Positions 16,734-25,676 of a stretch of DNA of 63,727 nt are shown piece by piece. Under the pieces are notes generated by a model. The model was not told where the DNA came from. It saw only the letters and a program-made list of their open reading frames with translations, and did no database searches. The position numbers and the translations under genes were made by a program. The stretch is from an uncultured Eubacterium sp. GTDB lineage: Bacteria > Bacillota > Clostridia > Oscillospirales > Acutalibacteraceae. The number at the start of each line of letters is the position of its first letter. The stretch's first letter is position 1. The stretch is from NCBI GenBank assembly GCA_905234995.1, contig CAJOJV010000004.1:1-63727 (forward strand), given 5' to 3'.

Positions 16734-18581
16734 ATGAACAAGAACGAAAACAAAAAGAAAATCGGCAAAGCGAGGAAAGCGGCATTTATCGTTTTTCTCA
16801 TAATCCTTGCATTGCTCTTTTTTGCATTTCTTGAGCTTTCAAAGAACACCGTTTTAGGCTGGGTGCTTGCAGCAATTACTTTCTGCGGATATGCTTTTAC
16901 GGATTTGAAGCTATTAAAGAAAAAGAAGTTTTTCGCACATCTCGGCGTGTTTATTTGCTTTTTAATTGTGCTTGCAGGGATAACGAAATTTACGGCACCG
17001 CCATATAAGCGCGTGCCCGCCGTTGACGTTAAGAATCCCGAAGCAACCGAGGTTTTAACTATTGAGCAGGGCGAGCTTACAGGCGTATTTAACGAGGATA
17101 AAACTGTTGAGGTTTACGCAGGCATTCCCTATGCCAAGCCTCCCGTGGGCGAATTGCGCTGGAAGGAGCCTCAGGAACCCGACGGATGGGACGGCGTTCT
17201 GGTGTGCGACCATTTTGCGCCGATGAGTATGCAGGTCCGAAACAGCGAGCTTATAAATTCCCTGACCTCTATAATCGGCTATCACAATTATAAAATCAGC
17301 CTTAAGGATAATTACCGTGAGGCAATGAGCGAGGATTCGCTGTACCTTAACATCTGGAAGCCTGCAGGCAACGTTGAAGACGCGCCCGTGCTGGTTTACA
17401 TCCACGGCGGTTCACTTGAAACGGGGCAACCCTCCTTCAGCGAATACAGGGGCGAGGATTTGGCAAAAAAAGGCATTATCGTAGTTAACTTTGGCTACAG
17501 GCTGAACGTTTTCGGCTATATGGCAAACGAGGAGCTTGCCGCTGAATCCTCCAACGGCACCACGGGAAATTACGGCTTGCTTGACCAAATTCAGGCGCTT
17601 AAATGGGTGCAGGAAAACATTGCCGCATTCGGCGGCGACCCTGCGCAGATTACTGTTGCGGGCGAATCCGCAGGCTCCTCAAGCGTTAACGCGCTTTGCG
17701 TTTCGCCGCTTGCAAAGGGGCTTTTCAGATATGCGATTGCGGAGAGCAGCGGCATAACGCCCATTGTGCCCTATCACACGTTCAGAAGCCTTGAAGCCGC
17801 GATGGAAACGGGCAGCAGCATTATGGATGAATTCGGCTTTGACAATATAGAGGGGATGAGAACTGTTTCCGCGGAAAAGCTTGTTAAAACCGAATTTAAA
17901 AACACCGCGATGACCGTTGACGGATACGCTATTACCGAGCAGCCTTATCTGACCTACGAGCGCGGTGCAAATAACGAGCAGGCACTGCTGAACGGCTTTA
18001 ACTCCCACGAAGCAACCGTGTTTAATCTGTTCAACAAGGTTGAAAAAGAGGATTATTCCGCTATGCTTCAAAGCATTGGAGGCGATTATGCGGCTGAAAT
18101 TGAGGAAATATATCTTTATGACTGCATTACGGAGGATTATGATTTCCTTGTTGAAGCAGGAGGAGAGGCCAAAAAAACTTATAACTTTATTCTCGGCGGC
18201 ACCTGGTTTGCATACAGCCATTATCTGTGGAGCAATTATGACGCAAACGAAGGCATCCCTGTTTATCAATACTGTTTTACAAAAAACAACCGTTCGTTGC
18301 AGGCAAATCACGCCGGCGAGCTGCCCTACGCTTACGGCAACTTATGGCGGCACGGCTGGCTTTACGACGATGAGGATTACAAGCTTTCCGAAGCTATGCA
18401 GAGCTACTGGGTTAACTTTGTTAAAATCGGCGACCCGAACGGAGAGGGACTGCCCGAATGGAAACCGTTTGCCGAGGACAGAAGCAAGGTGCTTGAGCTT
18501 GGCGAAAATATTGGAATGACGGATAATATGTATAACGAATTATATCCGATTCTTGATAAATACCAGACCTCTCTTAAATAA
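16734..18581 (+). CDS. Membrane-anchored type B carboxylesterase
   Basis: A 615-residue alpha/beta hydrolase. After a lysine-rich start come three predicted membrane segments (about residues 14-33, 40-58 and 68-87); the carboxylesterase domain runs from about 105 to the end, probably outside the cell. Family hallmarks are YAGIPYAKPPVGELRW, the oxyanion-hole motif YIHGGSLETG and the catalytic serine in GESAGSSS. A late HAGELPY-type segment should carry the catalytic histidine. The substrate is unknown. The ribosome binding site is weak. Confidence 0.85.
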   Translation: MNKNENKKKIGKARKAAFIVFLIILALLFFAFLELSKNTVLGWVLAAITFCGYAFTDLKLLKKKKFFAHLGVFICFLIVLAGITKFTAPPYKRVPAVDVKNPEATEVLTIEQGELTGVFNEDKTVEVYAGIPYAKPPVGELRWKEPQEPDGWDGVLVCDHFAPMSMQVRNSELINSLTSIIGYHNYKISLKDNYREAMSEDSLYLNIWKPAGNVEDAPVLVYIHGGSLETGQPSFSEYRGEDLAKKGIIVVNFGYRLNVFGYMANEELAAESSNGTTGNYGLLDQIQALKWVQENIAAFGGDPAQITVAGESAGSSSVNALCVSPLAKGLFRYAIAESSGITPIVPYHTFRSLEAAMETGSSIMDEFGFDNIEGMRTVSAEKLVKTEFKNTAMTVDGYAITEQPYLTYERGANNEQALLNGFNSHEATVFNLFNKVEKEDYSAMLQSIGGDYAAEIEEIYLYDCITEDYDFLVEAGGEAKKTYNFILGGTWFAYSHYLWSNYDANEGIPVYQYCFTKNNRSLQANHAGELPYAYGNLWRHGWLYDDEDYKLSEAMQSYWVNFVKIGDPNGEGLPEWKPFAEDRSKVLELGENIGMTDNMYNELYPILDKYQTSLK

Positions 18582-18589
18582 AAAAACAC

Positions 18590-18618
18590 TTGCATATTTA
18601 AAAATAATGATTTATAAT
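18590..18618 (+). promoter_or_regulatory. Promoter of the pheST T-box leader
   Basis: TTGCAT (18590-18595), a 17-nt spacer and TATAAT (18613-18618), starting transcription just before the T-box RNA. Confidence 0.75.
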
Positions 18619-18629
18619 ATATGCAATAT

Positions 18630-18890
18630 AAAAACACGAAGACGAAGAAAAGTAGTTTATCCGATTTCTTGCAGAGAGCTGCGCCGAGGCTGGAAGCGCG
18701 GCAGAATAAGAAAAGCGAAGTTCCCTTCCGAGTGGCTGTGCTGAAAGCAAAGCAATTAGGCGCAGACGAAGCGATGCCCGTTAACGCATCAAAAAGTGTT
18801 TGCTTGGATTTAACTCTTAGCAAAAATAAGGGTGGTACCGCAGGTAGTAACATACTTGTCCCTATTTCAGGGACAAGTATTTTTTTGTCC
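18630..18890 (+). ncRNA. T-box leader (tRNA-Phe-sensing riboswitch) of pheST
   Basis: The T-box core AGGGTGGTACCGC is exact at 18829-18841. A terminator follows, ATACTTGTCCCT (18852-18863) pairing with AGGGACAAGTAT (18869-18880) and a T-run to 18886. Stem I sequence (AGAGAGCTGCGCC..., with GGCTGGAAGCGC) lies upstream. A UUC triplet at 18721-18723, within GAAGTTCCC, is the likely phenylalanine specifier. Uncharged tRNA-Phe would stabilise the antiterminator and switch on pheST. This fills the 336-nt gap before pheS; open reading frames crossing it are incidental. Confidence 0.93.
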
Positions 18891-18917
18891 CAATAAAACA
18901 AAGAAAGGACTAATTAA

Positions 18918-19937
18918 ATGAGAAATCAGCTTGAAGAAATCAGAAAAGCTGCCAAAGAAGCGCTTGAGAGCTTTGATTCAAGAGAGCAGCTTGAGGAAGC
19001 AAGAATTAAGTACCTCGGCAAAAAAGGCGAGCTTACCGCTATTTTAAAGCAGATGGGCAAGCTTTCCGCAGAGGAGCGCCCCGTTATCGGTCAGCTTGCT
19101 AACGAAATCCGCTCCGATATCGAGGCAAAAATTGCGGAGAAGACCGCTGAGCTCAAAGAAAAGGAGCTTGAAAGAAAGCTTAAGGAGGAAACGATTGACG
19201 TTACTATGCCCGGCACTCAGCCTGAAATCGGCCACAAGCACCCGCTTTCAATCGTGCTTGACGAGATTAAGGAAATCTTCATAGGTATGGGCTTTGACAT
19301 TGCGGAGGGACCCGAGGTTGAATATGATTATTACAACTTTGAGGCGCTCAACATTCCGAAGGACCATCCTGCGAGAGATACGCAGGACACCTTCTATATT
19401 GAGGATAACATCGTTTTAAGAACGCAGACCTCACCGATGCAAATCAGATTTATGGAAAACAACAAGCCGCCTTTCAGAATGATTGCGCCCGGCCGTGTTT
19501 TCCGTTCCGACGCCGTTGACGCAACGCACTCTCCCCTGTTTCACCAGATTGAGGGACTCGTTGTTGATAAGGGCATTTCAATGGCTGACCTTAAGGGCAC
19601 GCTTGAGGCATTTGCAAAGAGGCTTTACGGCGAGGACACAAAAATCAGACTTCGCCCGCACCACTTCCCGTTCACGGAGCCGAGTTGCGAGATTGACGTT
19701 AGCTGCTTTAAATGCGGCGGCAAGGGCTGCCCGATGTGCAAGAACGAGGGCTGGATTGAAATTCTCGGCGGTGGAATGGTGCATCCGAAGGTGCTTAAAA
19801 ACGGTGGCGTTGACCCTGAGGAATACAGCGGCTTTGCCTTCGGCGTTGGTCTTGAAAGGCTGGTTATGTTCCGCTTTAACATTGACGATATGCGTTTGCT
19901 TTATGAAAACGATTTAAGATTCTTAGAGCAGTTTTAA
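18918..19937 (+). CDS. pheS: Phenylalanyl-tRNA synthetase alpha subunit
   Basis: A 339-residue class II aminoacyl-tRNA synthetase subunit that forms an alpha2-beta2 enzyme with PheT to charge tRNA-Phe. The N-terminal coiled coil (about 1-95) contacts tRNA. The catalytic core shows [11 protein letters not shown], motif 2 ([23 protein letters not shown]) and motif 3 ([10 protein letters not shown]). A small Cys cluster ([12 protein letters not shown]) sits in the core. It is controlled by the upstream T-box. Confidence 0.98.
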   Translation: MRNQLEEIRKAAKEALESFDSREQLEEARIKYLGKKGELTAILKQMGKLSAEERPVIGQLANEIRSDIEAKIAEKTAELKEKELERKLKEETIDVTMPGTQPEIGHKHPLSIVLDEIKEIFIGMGFDIAEGPEVEYDYYNFEALNIPKDHPARDTQDTFYIEDNIVLRTQTSPMQIRFMENNKPPFRMIAPGRVFRSDAVDATHSPLFHQIEGLVVDKGISMADLKGTLEAFAKRLYGEDTKIRLRPHHFPFTEPSCEIDVSCFKCGGKGCPMCKNEGWIEILGGGMVHPKVLKNGGVDPEEYSGFAFGVGLERLVMFRFNIDDMRLLYENDLRFLEQF

Positions 19938-19952
19938 GGGAGGTGCGGCAGA

Positions 19953-22355
19953 ATGATTTTATCAAGAAAATGGCTTAAGGATTATGTGAGTTTAGACGAT
20001 ATTTCAGACAAGAAATTCTGTGATGAAATGACGCTTTCGGGCTCCAAGGTTGAGGATTTTGAAATTGAGGGCGCTGATATCAAAAACGTTGTTGTGGGAA
20101 AGGTTAACGCTCTTGAGGCTCACCCTGATTCCGACCATCTCTGGGTTTGCAAAATCAATGTTGGCGGCGAGGCTGACGAGCAGATTGTTACAGGCGCACA
20201 AAACCTGACAGTTGGCGATTATGTGCCCGTTGCACTTCCCGGTGCAGTTGTTATTAACAGAAAGGACCACTGCCTTGAAACAATCAAGAAGGGCAAGCTG
20301 CGCGGCGTTGAATCAAACGGTATGCTCTGCTCGCTTGACGAGCTCGGTCTTACTCAGAATGATTTCCCCTACGCTGCCACGGACGGCATTTTCGTGCTCG
20401 GCGATGACTGCGATAAAACGCTCGGCACCGATATTCACAAGGCAATCGGTTATGACGACACCTGCGTTGAATTCGAGATTACCTCCAACCGCTGCGACTG
20501 TATGTCAGTTTCAGGATTGGCAAGAGAGGCTGCTGCAACCTTTAACCGCGAATTCAACTTCCCTGCTCCCGTTGTTAAGGAGGGACACGGCGACGTTAAC
20601 GAGCTGCTTACCGTTAACATTGAGGCGCCCGAAAAATGCTACCGCTATTCAGGCGCGGTTGTTGAAAACGTTCGCGTTAAGGAGAGCCCGCGCTGGCTCA
20701 GAGAAAGGCTCAGAGCAAGCGGCGTTCGCCCGATAAGCAACATCGTTGATATCACGAACTACGTTATGCTTGAATACGGCCAGCCGATGCACGCGTTTGA
20801 TCTGCGTTTTCTTAAGGGCAACACGGTTAACGTTCGCAATGCAAAGGACGGCGAAACCATTACAACGCTTGACGGCGTTGAGCGCGAGCTTAATTCCGAA
20901 ATGCTCGTTATTGCAGACGCTGAAAAGCCCGTTGCAGTTGCCGGCGTTATGGGCGGCGAATACAGCGGAATTATGGACGACACAACAACAATCGTGTTTG
21001 AGTCCGCCTGCTTCAACGGCATTTCCGTTCGCAGAACCGCAAAGGCTCTCGGAATGAGAACCGAATCCTCAAGCCGCTTTGAAAAGGAGCTTGACCCCGG
21101 CGCAACGCTTGACGCGCTTAAGAGAGCGCTTGAGCTTGTGCAGGAGCTTGACGCGGGTGACGTTGTTAACGGCATCGTTGATAAATACGTTACTCCCAAG
21201 GAGCCCGTTAAGGTTAAGTTCGACTACAAATGGATTAACGATTTCATCGGCATTGACCTGAGCGAGGCTGAGCAGAAGGCAATCCTTGAAAAAATTGAAT
21301 TCACCTTTGACGACGAGGGCAACGTTATTGCTCCGTCCTTCAGAAACGATATTGAGCACATTGCGGATATTTCAGAGGAGGTTGCGCGCTTCTTCGGCTA
21401 CCACAATATTCCGAACAGAGAGCTCAAGGGCGTTGCAGTAGGCAAGCTGACAGACAGCCAGAAATTCATCAGAAGCATTAACGAAAGCCTGATTTCCTGC
21501 GGCTGCACGGAGATTTCAACCTTCAGCTTCATCAGCCCGAAGGCATATGACAAAATCGGGCTTGCTGCTGACGATGAGCTTCGCAATTCCGTTGTTATCA
21601 GCAACCCGCTCGGCGAGGACACCAGCGTTATGAGAACGACCATTCTGCCCTCAATGCTCGGCGTGCTTGCACACAACTACAATCACAAGAACGACCACGC
21701 TTCCCTTTACGAAATCGGCACGGTTTATCAGCCGACAGAAAAGGGCAAGCTTCCGATTGAAAGCCAGAAGGCGGCTATCGGCATTTACGGAAACGGCGCT
21801 GATTTCTATTCACTTAAGGGCATCGTTGAAAAGCTGCTTGACAGGCTGAATATTGCAGAATACGATATTGAGCCCGTTACGGATAACCCGAGCTTCCACC
21901 CCGGAAGAACGGCAAGGCTGACCATTGACGGCAAGCTGCTTGCAACAATCGGCGAAATTCACCCGAAGGTTGCTGAGGCATACGGAATAGGCGTTAAGGT
22001 TTACGTTGCAGAGCTTGACGTTAACACCGCTTATGACAATCGCCTTGGCACACGCACCCACAAGCCGCTGCCGAAATACCCTGCAACCACAAGGGATTTG
22101 GCATTTGTTTGCGACAAGGCTATTCCCGTGCTGAAGCTGCAGAAGGCAATCAGCGAGGCAGTCGGCAAAACGCTTGAAAAGGTTTCACTCTTCGACGTTT
22201 ACGAGGGCGAGCAGATTGAAAGCGGCAAAAAGAGCGTTGCCTTTAATATCAGAATGAGAAGCCCTGAGCGCACTCTGACCGACGATGAGGCGGACGCTGC
22301 AATGAAGAGAGCCGTTAAGGCGCTCAACAAAATGGGCATTAACCTGCGTTCATAA
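19953..22355 (+). CDS. pheT: Phenylalanyl-tRNA synthetase beta subunit
   Basis: An 800-residue beta subunit. Domains in order are an EMAP/OB-fold tRNA-binding domain (about 40-150), the B3/B4 editing domain that hydrolyses Tyr-tRNA-Phe (about 205-370), B5 (about 400-470), a class II core-like domain, and the C-terminal anticodon-binding FDX-ACB domain (about 705-800). It is 15 nt downstream of pheS with GGGAGGTG as ribosome binding site. Confidence 0.98.
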   Translation: MILSRKWLKDYVSLDDISDKKFCDEMTLSGSKVEDFEIEGADIKNVVVGKVNALEAHPDSDHLWVCKINVGGEADEQIVTGAQNLTVGDYVPVALPGAVVINRKDHCLETIKKGKLRGVESNGMLCSLDELGLTQNDFPYAATDGIFVLGDDCDKTLGTDIHKAIGYDDTCVEFEITSNRCDCMSVSGLAREAAATFNREFNFPAPVVKEGHGDVNELLTVNIEAPEKCYRYSGAVVENVRVKESPRWLRERLRASGVRPISNIVDITNYVMLEYGQPMHAFDLRFLKGNTVNVRNAKDGETITTLDGVERELNSEMLVIADAEKPVAVAGVMGGEYSGIMDDTTTIVFESACFNGISVRRTAKALGMRTESSSRFEKELDPGATLDALKRALELVQELDAGDVVNGIVDKYVTPKEPVKVKFDYKWINDFIGIDLSEAEQKAILEKIEFTFDDEGNVIAPSFRNDIEHIADISEEVARFFGYHNIPNRELKGVAVGKLTDSQKFIRSINESLISCGCTEISTFSFISPKAYDKIGLAADDELRNSVVISNPLGEDTSVMRTTILPSMLGVLAHNYNHKNDHASLYEIGTVYQPTEKGKLPIESQKAAIGIYGNGADFYSLKGIVEKLLDRLNIAEYDIEPVTDNPSFHPGRTARLTIDGKLLATIGEIHPKVAEAYGIGVKVYVAELDVNTAYDNRLGTRTHKPLPKYPATTRDLAFVCDKAIPVLKLQKAISEAVGKTLEKVSLFDVYEGEQIESGKKSVAFNIRMRSPERTLTDDEADAAMKRAVKALNKMGINLRS

Positions 22356-22362
22356 AAAAGTG

Positions 22363-22391
22363 TTGTATTTATAATTGATTTAGTATATAAT
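22363..22391 (+). promoter_or_regulatory. Promoter of ireB
   Basis: TTGTAT (22363-22368), a 17-nt spacer and TATAAT (22386-22391), just after the pheT stop codon. Confidence 0.65.
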
Positions 22392-22430
22392 ATATATTAA
22401 ATTGTTAAACAGGAGGTGGACTTTACTGTT

Positions 22431-22679
22431 ATGGATATCAACAAGACGATGACCTTTAAGCTCGGCGATAACAAAGAGGACGTTATGCGCGACACGCTGA
22501 CTCAGGTTTTTGACGCGCTTAAGGAAAAGGGCTACAACCCCATCAATCAGATTGTCGGCTACATTCTTTCCGAGGACCCGACCTATATCACAACCCATAA
22601 TAATGCAAGAAGCCTTATCCGCAGAGTTGACAGGGATGAGCTTCTGGCAGAGATGGTGAAGTCTTATCTTAATTCCTAA
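22431..22679 (+). CDS. ireB: IreB family regulatory protein (UPF0297)
   Basis: An 82-residue protein of the IreB family, which in Enterococcus is a phosphorylation target of the Ser/Thr kinase IreK and negatively controls cephalosporin tolerance. The family core [19 protein letters not shown] is intact. The ATG at 22431 is 14 nt from AGGAGG, a long spacing; a GTG overlaps the Shine-Dalgarno itself and is unlikely. In many Firmicutes ireB is followed by ruvX (yqgF); here it is followed by an unrelated small gene. Confidence 0.9.
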   Translation: MDINKTMTFKLGDNKEDVMRDTLTQVFDALKEKGYNPINQIVGYILSEDPTYITTHNNARSLIRRVDRDELLAEMVKSYLNS

Positions 22680-22703
22680 TAAATTAACAAAGGAGGGTTT
22701 TCT

Positions 22704-22994
22704 TTGGCAGAGGAAATGAAGGACACGTTCCTGACCTACAAAGGAAAGCCTTTGGTTAGGTGCGGCAAAACCATTTATTACGGCAATATGTCCGACCCGT
22801 TTGTTGCATGCTTCACAATTCAGTCTGATAAGGAATTCAAGGATATTGCGCTTTCCGAAAAGGTGCTTATTCAGATTATTAACACAGACCCCGACGTGAG
22901 CCCAAAGGAAAAAATCATTAAAAAGAGCGAAAAGGAAGGGCTTTTCAACGCGCTTGATTTAGGCGCGGTATGGCTTGAAAGAGCGCTCAAATAA
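22704..22994 (+). CDS. Conserved-looking small protein of unknown function
   Basis: A 96-residue protein starting at TTG 22704, with AAAGGAGGG six bases upstream. The sequence (TYKGKPLVRCGKTIYYG...) has a mixed alpha/beta character, with no signal peptide or membrane segment and one cysteine pair-like site (C20, C35 region). I do not recognise the family. It is co-transcribed with ireB and followed by a terminator, so it may belong to the same kinase-linked regulatory unit; this is inference from position only. Confidence 0.75.
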   Translation: MAEEMKDTFLTYKGKPLVRCGKTIYYGNMSDPFVACFTIQSDKEFKDIALSEKVLIQIINTDPDVSPKEKIIKKSEKEGLFNALDLGAVWLERALK

Positions 22995-23001
22995 AAGATG
23001 A

Positions 23002-23030
23002 AAAATGCACTCCTGATTGGGAGTGCATTT
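23002..23030 (+). terminator. Rho-independent terminator
   Basis: AAAATGCACTCC (23002-23013) pairs with GGAGTGCATTT (23019-23029), followed by TTT. It ends the ireB unit. Confidence 0.85.
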
Positions 23031-23090
23031 TTAGTGGTTAGTGGGCAGTGTTTAGTGGTCAGTTAAATAGGGCAAGCAACGCCTGCCCTT
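23031..23090. repeat. TGGTCAGT-type repeat plus GGGCA hairpin
   Basis: Units TTAGTGGTTAGTGGGCAG and TTTAGTGGTCAGTTAA (23031-23066) are followed by AGGGCA-AGCAACGCC-TGCCCT (about 23071-23091). This is the third copy of the composite element seen at 743 and 12004. The GGGCA hairpin may also serve as terminator of the minus-strand kinase gene. Confidence 0.6.
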
Positions 23091-23096
23091 TAAGTA

Positions 23097-24191
23097 TTAT
23101 AAGCTATTAATGATTGCTTCCATTTCGGGAAGGTGCTTTTCCATATCCGCAACGAGGGCGAGCTGGTTTTTTGCCCGCACGAGGTTGTGCTCCGGATAAG
23201 CGGTTTTAAAATAAACGTCGCCATTCAGATAATCGGTTAAAAAGCGCATTCCGCATTCAAAGGTCATAAGAAGCGAAGCAAATGCAAGATTTGATTTTTC
23301 CGTATCATTAAGGCTATGCCCCGCTTCGGAAAGGAAGCCCTCCGCATACGCTTTGAAATAATCAAGATTAACGGAAACCTTTGATAAATCCGCTTCATCC
23401 TCAACGGCGGTGTTTGCGCCGAAGCGGATTGAATCGCCGAAATCGTAAAGCGCAAGGCCGGGCATAACCGTATCAAGATCAATAACGCAGATTGCCTTGC
23501 CCGAATCCTTATCAAACAGCACGTTATTCAGCTTGGTGTCGTTATGCGTTACGCGGGTCGGAATTTTGCCCTGAACCTGCAAATCGACGAGGCGCGAGCA
23601 ATAAGCCCTTCTTGCCTTGATAAATTCAATTTCATCTGCGCAGTCTGCGGCTCTGCCCATAACATCGGCATTGAGCGCAGGAAGGAATTCCGTTTCATAT
23701 CTCTTTGCTGTGTTGTGAAAATCGGGAATGGTTTCAACCAGAGTATCCGCAGGGAAATCCGAAAGGAGTCTTTGGAATTTGCCGAAGGCAATGCCGCTTG
23801 CTTTAAAAAGCTCTGAATTTTCAACGCTGTTATAGGTTGTTGAATTTTCAACAAAAACGTAAGAGCGGTAATAACTGCCGTCATCCGCAACGAAATAGTT
23901 TTTGCCGCTTTTTGTTTTAATATAATGCAGGGCTTCCCTGTTTGCATCGCCGCCGCAGTTAATGATTTCATCACGGAGATAAGAGGTTACCTTGAAAATA
24001 TTTTCCATCAGACTTTCAATATCCTTGAAAACGTTTGGATTAACCTGCTGCAGAATATATTTACATTCATTGCCGTTATCGTCAAAGGTTAAAAGATAGG
24101 TTGTGTTAATATGCCCAGAGCCGAAAACGCGGCAATCCTTAAGCGTGCCGTCATACTCAAACTGATTTATAATATCGTTTATCTTTTCCAC
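23097..24191 (-). CDS. Phosphotransferase, NahK-like N-acetylhexosamine 1-kinase candidate
   Basis: A 364-residue member of the aminoglycoside-phosphotransferase-like kinase fold. The catalytic loop HNDTKLNNVLFD and the Mg-binding VIDLDTVMPG are intact, as is an N-terminal FGSGHINTTYLL nucleotide loop. These motifs resemble N-acetylhexosamine 1-kinase (NahK/LnpB) of the bifidobacterial lacto-N-biose/galacto-N-biose pathway, which phosphorylates GlcNAc or GalNAc at C1. I place the start at GTG 24191 because GGGAG lies eight bases upstream; an in-frame TTG at 24206 overlaps that site. The gene stands alone, with no phosphorylase or epimerase nearby. Confidence 0.7.
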   Translation of the reverse strand: MEKINDIINQFEYDGTLKDCRVFGSGHINTTYLLTFDDNGNECKYILQQVNPNVFKDIESLMENIFKVTSYLRDEIINCGGDANREALHYIKTKSGKNYFVADDGSYYRSYVFVENSTTYNSVENSELFKASGIAFGKFQRLLSDFPADTLVETIPDFHNTAKRYETEFLPALNADVMGRAADCADEIEFIKARRAYCSRLVDLQVQGKIPTRVTHNDTKLNNVLFDKDSGKAICVIDLDTVMPGLALYDFGDSIRFGANTAVEDEADLSKVSVNLDYFKAYAEGFLSEAGHSLNDTEKSNLAFASLLMTFECGMRFLTDYLNGDVYFKTAYPEHNLVRAKNQLALVADMEKHLPEMEAIINSL

Positions 24192-24227
24192 GGAATAATC
24201 TCCCAATTCAAAACAAGTGTTTAGATT

Positions 24228-24256
24228 ATCATATCACATACGCATTCATTTGTAAA
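24228..24256 (-). promoter_or_regulatory. Promoter of the NahK-like kinase
   Basis: On the minus strand TTTACA (24251-24256), a 17-nt spacer and TATGAT (24228-24233). Confidence 0.65.
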
Positions 24257-24319
24257 GATAAAGCGCAAGTCATATATATTCGAGGTGCTATTTTTGATAA
24301 ATTTTGTAGGTTTTAACGA

Positions 24320-24348
24320 TTGCCTGCAGGCACAAGATATATTATAAT
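24320..24348 (+). promoter_or_regulatory. Promoter of the OxlT-like transporter
   Basis: TTGCCT (24320-24325), a 17-nt spacer and TATAAT (24343-24348). An AGAGGAGG ribosome binding site follows at 24365-24372. Confidence 0.7.
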
Positions 24349-24380
24349 AATTGGCATAGACCGAAGAGGAGGCACAAGAT

Positions 24381-25619
24381 ATGGGCATTAACAACAAATG
24401 GATGCGCGCGGCTGTGCCCGCACTGCTTATCCACTGCTCCATAGGCACGGTTTACTGCTGGTCCACCTTTAAGGAAGCGATTGCCAATCAGATAGGAATG
24501 AGCACCTTTTCAGTCGGCTGGGCGTTTTCGCTGGCGATATTCTTTCTCGGAATGTCCGCAGCCTTTGCGGGCAGAATGGTTGAAAGGGATATCAAAAAAT
24601 CCTCGCTGATTTCCTGCATTTGCTTTACTGCGGGAATGATAGGCACGGGCGTATTCATTCAGTTTTTTACGGGCGTTGCGGCGCTTATCGGCATCTTCAT
24701 CTGCTACGGCTGCATTATGGGAATCGGGCTCGGTATCGGCTACCTGACCCCCGTTAAAACGCTGATGCTCTGGTTTTCGGAGCAGAAGGGGCTTGCAACG
24801 GGCATTTCCATTATGGGCTTTGGCTTGGCAAAGGCAATTGCAACTCCGATTATGGAGGCAATCCAAAACAGCCTTGGCATTGCGCCGATGTTCTATATCC
24901 TCGGAGCGGTTTACTTCGTTATGATGATGGCGGGGCACTTCCTCATCAAAAAGCCTGACGGCTGGGTTGAGCCGGACAGCAAAAGGTCTGACTTCAAGCC
25001 GATGGATATGTTTAAAAACAAGGTTTTCGTTGGCATCTGGCTAATGTTTTTTATCAACATTCACTGCGGACTTGCGCTGATTACCTACGAAAAGCAGATT
25101 ATCGGCGTTACCTTTGAGGGTATGCCTGTCGTTGCGGCGATGATTAGCATCGTGCCCTCGGTTACCGCTGCGTTTAACGCGCTCGGCAGAATCGGTTATT
25201 CAACGCTTTCCGATAAGATGAAGGACAGAAACACAGTTTACAAAATAATCTTTGCAACCTCAATCGGCGTTACGCTGCTTGCGCTTGCGCCCTTTGCGAT
25301 TACTAACGGAAACAAAAGCATTATTCTCGGTGCAATCGTTATCCTGCTGCTGTGCATCGTTAATCTCGGCTACGGCGGCGGATTTTCAACTCTACCCGCG
25401 CTGCTTTCCTCCCGCTTCGGAATGGAGAAAATCAGCAAAATTCACGGCTTGGCGCTCTCTGCCTGGGCAGTTGCAGGCATAACGGGAAACAATATGAGCG
25501 AGCTTATACTTAAAGCAACTAACCGCACTTACGATTACATTCTGATTGCAACGCTTGCCTTCTATGCAGCGGCAATGGCGATTTGCGTAACTCTTGTTAA
25601 TAGCAAAAAGAAATCATAA
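24381..25619 (+). CDS. OxlT-like (oxalate:formate antiporter family) MFS transporter
   Basis: A 412-residue major facilitator with about 12 membrane segments. The start (SIGTVYCWSTF), the GIGYLTPVKTLMLWF segment with the following KGLATGISIMGFG, and GYGGGFSTLPALL are typical of the OFA family, whose members exchange small carboxylates. The substrate is not determinable; no oxalate-degrading genes are nearby. It is a single-gene unit. Confidence 0.88.
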   Translation: MGINNKWMRAAVPALLIHCSIGTVYCWSTFKEAIANQIGMSTFSVGWAFSLAIFFLGMSAAFAGRMVERDIKKSSLISCICFTAGMIGTGVFIQFFTGVAALIGIFICYGCIMGIGLGIGYLTPVKTLMLWFSEQKGLATGISIMGFGLAKAIATPIMEAIQNSLGIAPMFYILGAVYFVMMMAGHFLIKKPDGWVEPDSKRSDFKPMDMFKNKVFVGIWLMFFINIHCGLALITYEKQIIGVTFEGMPVVAAMISIVPSVTAAFNALGRIGYSTLSDKMKDRNTVYKIIFATSIGVTLLALAPFAITNGNKSIILGAIVILLLCIVNLGYGGGFSTLPALLSSRFGMEKISKIHGLALSAWAVAGITGNNMSELILKATNRTYDYILIATLAFYAAAMAICVTLVNSKKKS

Positions 25620-25641
25620 AAACGCTGACAAACAAAAAATT

Positions 25642-25669
25642 AAAGGCTTTCCTTTCGGAAAGCCTTTTT
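25642..25669. terminator. Bidirectional rho-independent terminator
   Basis: AAAGGCTTTCC (25642-25652) pairs with GGAAAGCCTTT (25657-25667) around TTTC, with A-rich and T-rich flanks. It separates the convergent OFA transporter and MacB-like permease genes. Confidence 0.85.
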
Positions 25670-25676
25670 ATATTCT

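Noticed and set aside
17679-18311. 210-residue minus-strand frame inside the carboxylesterase gene
   Set aside because: It is antisense to the intact alpha/beta hydrolase with GESAG motif; no ribosome binding site.
18404-18901. Open frames over the gap before pheS on both strands
   Set aside because: The region is a T-box leader with exact core motif and terminator; the frames lack ribosome binding sites and protein features.
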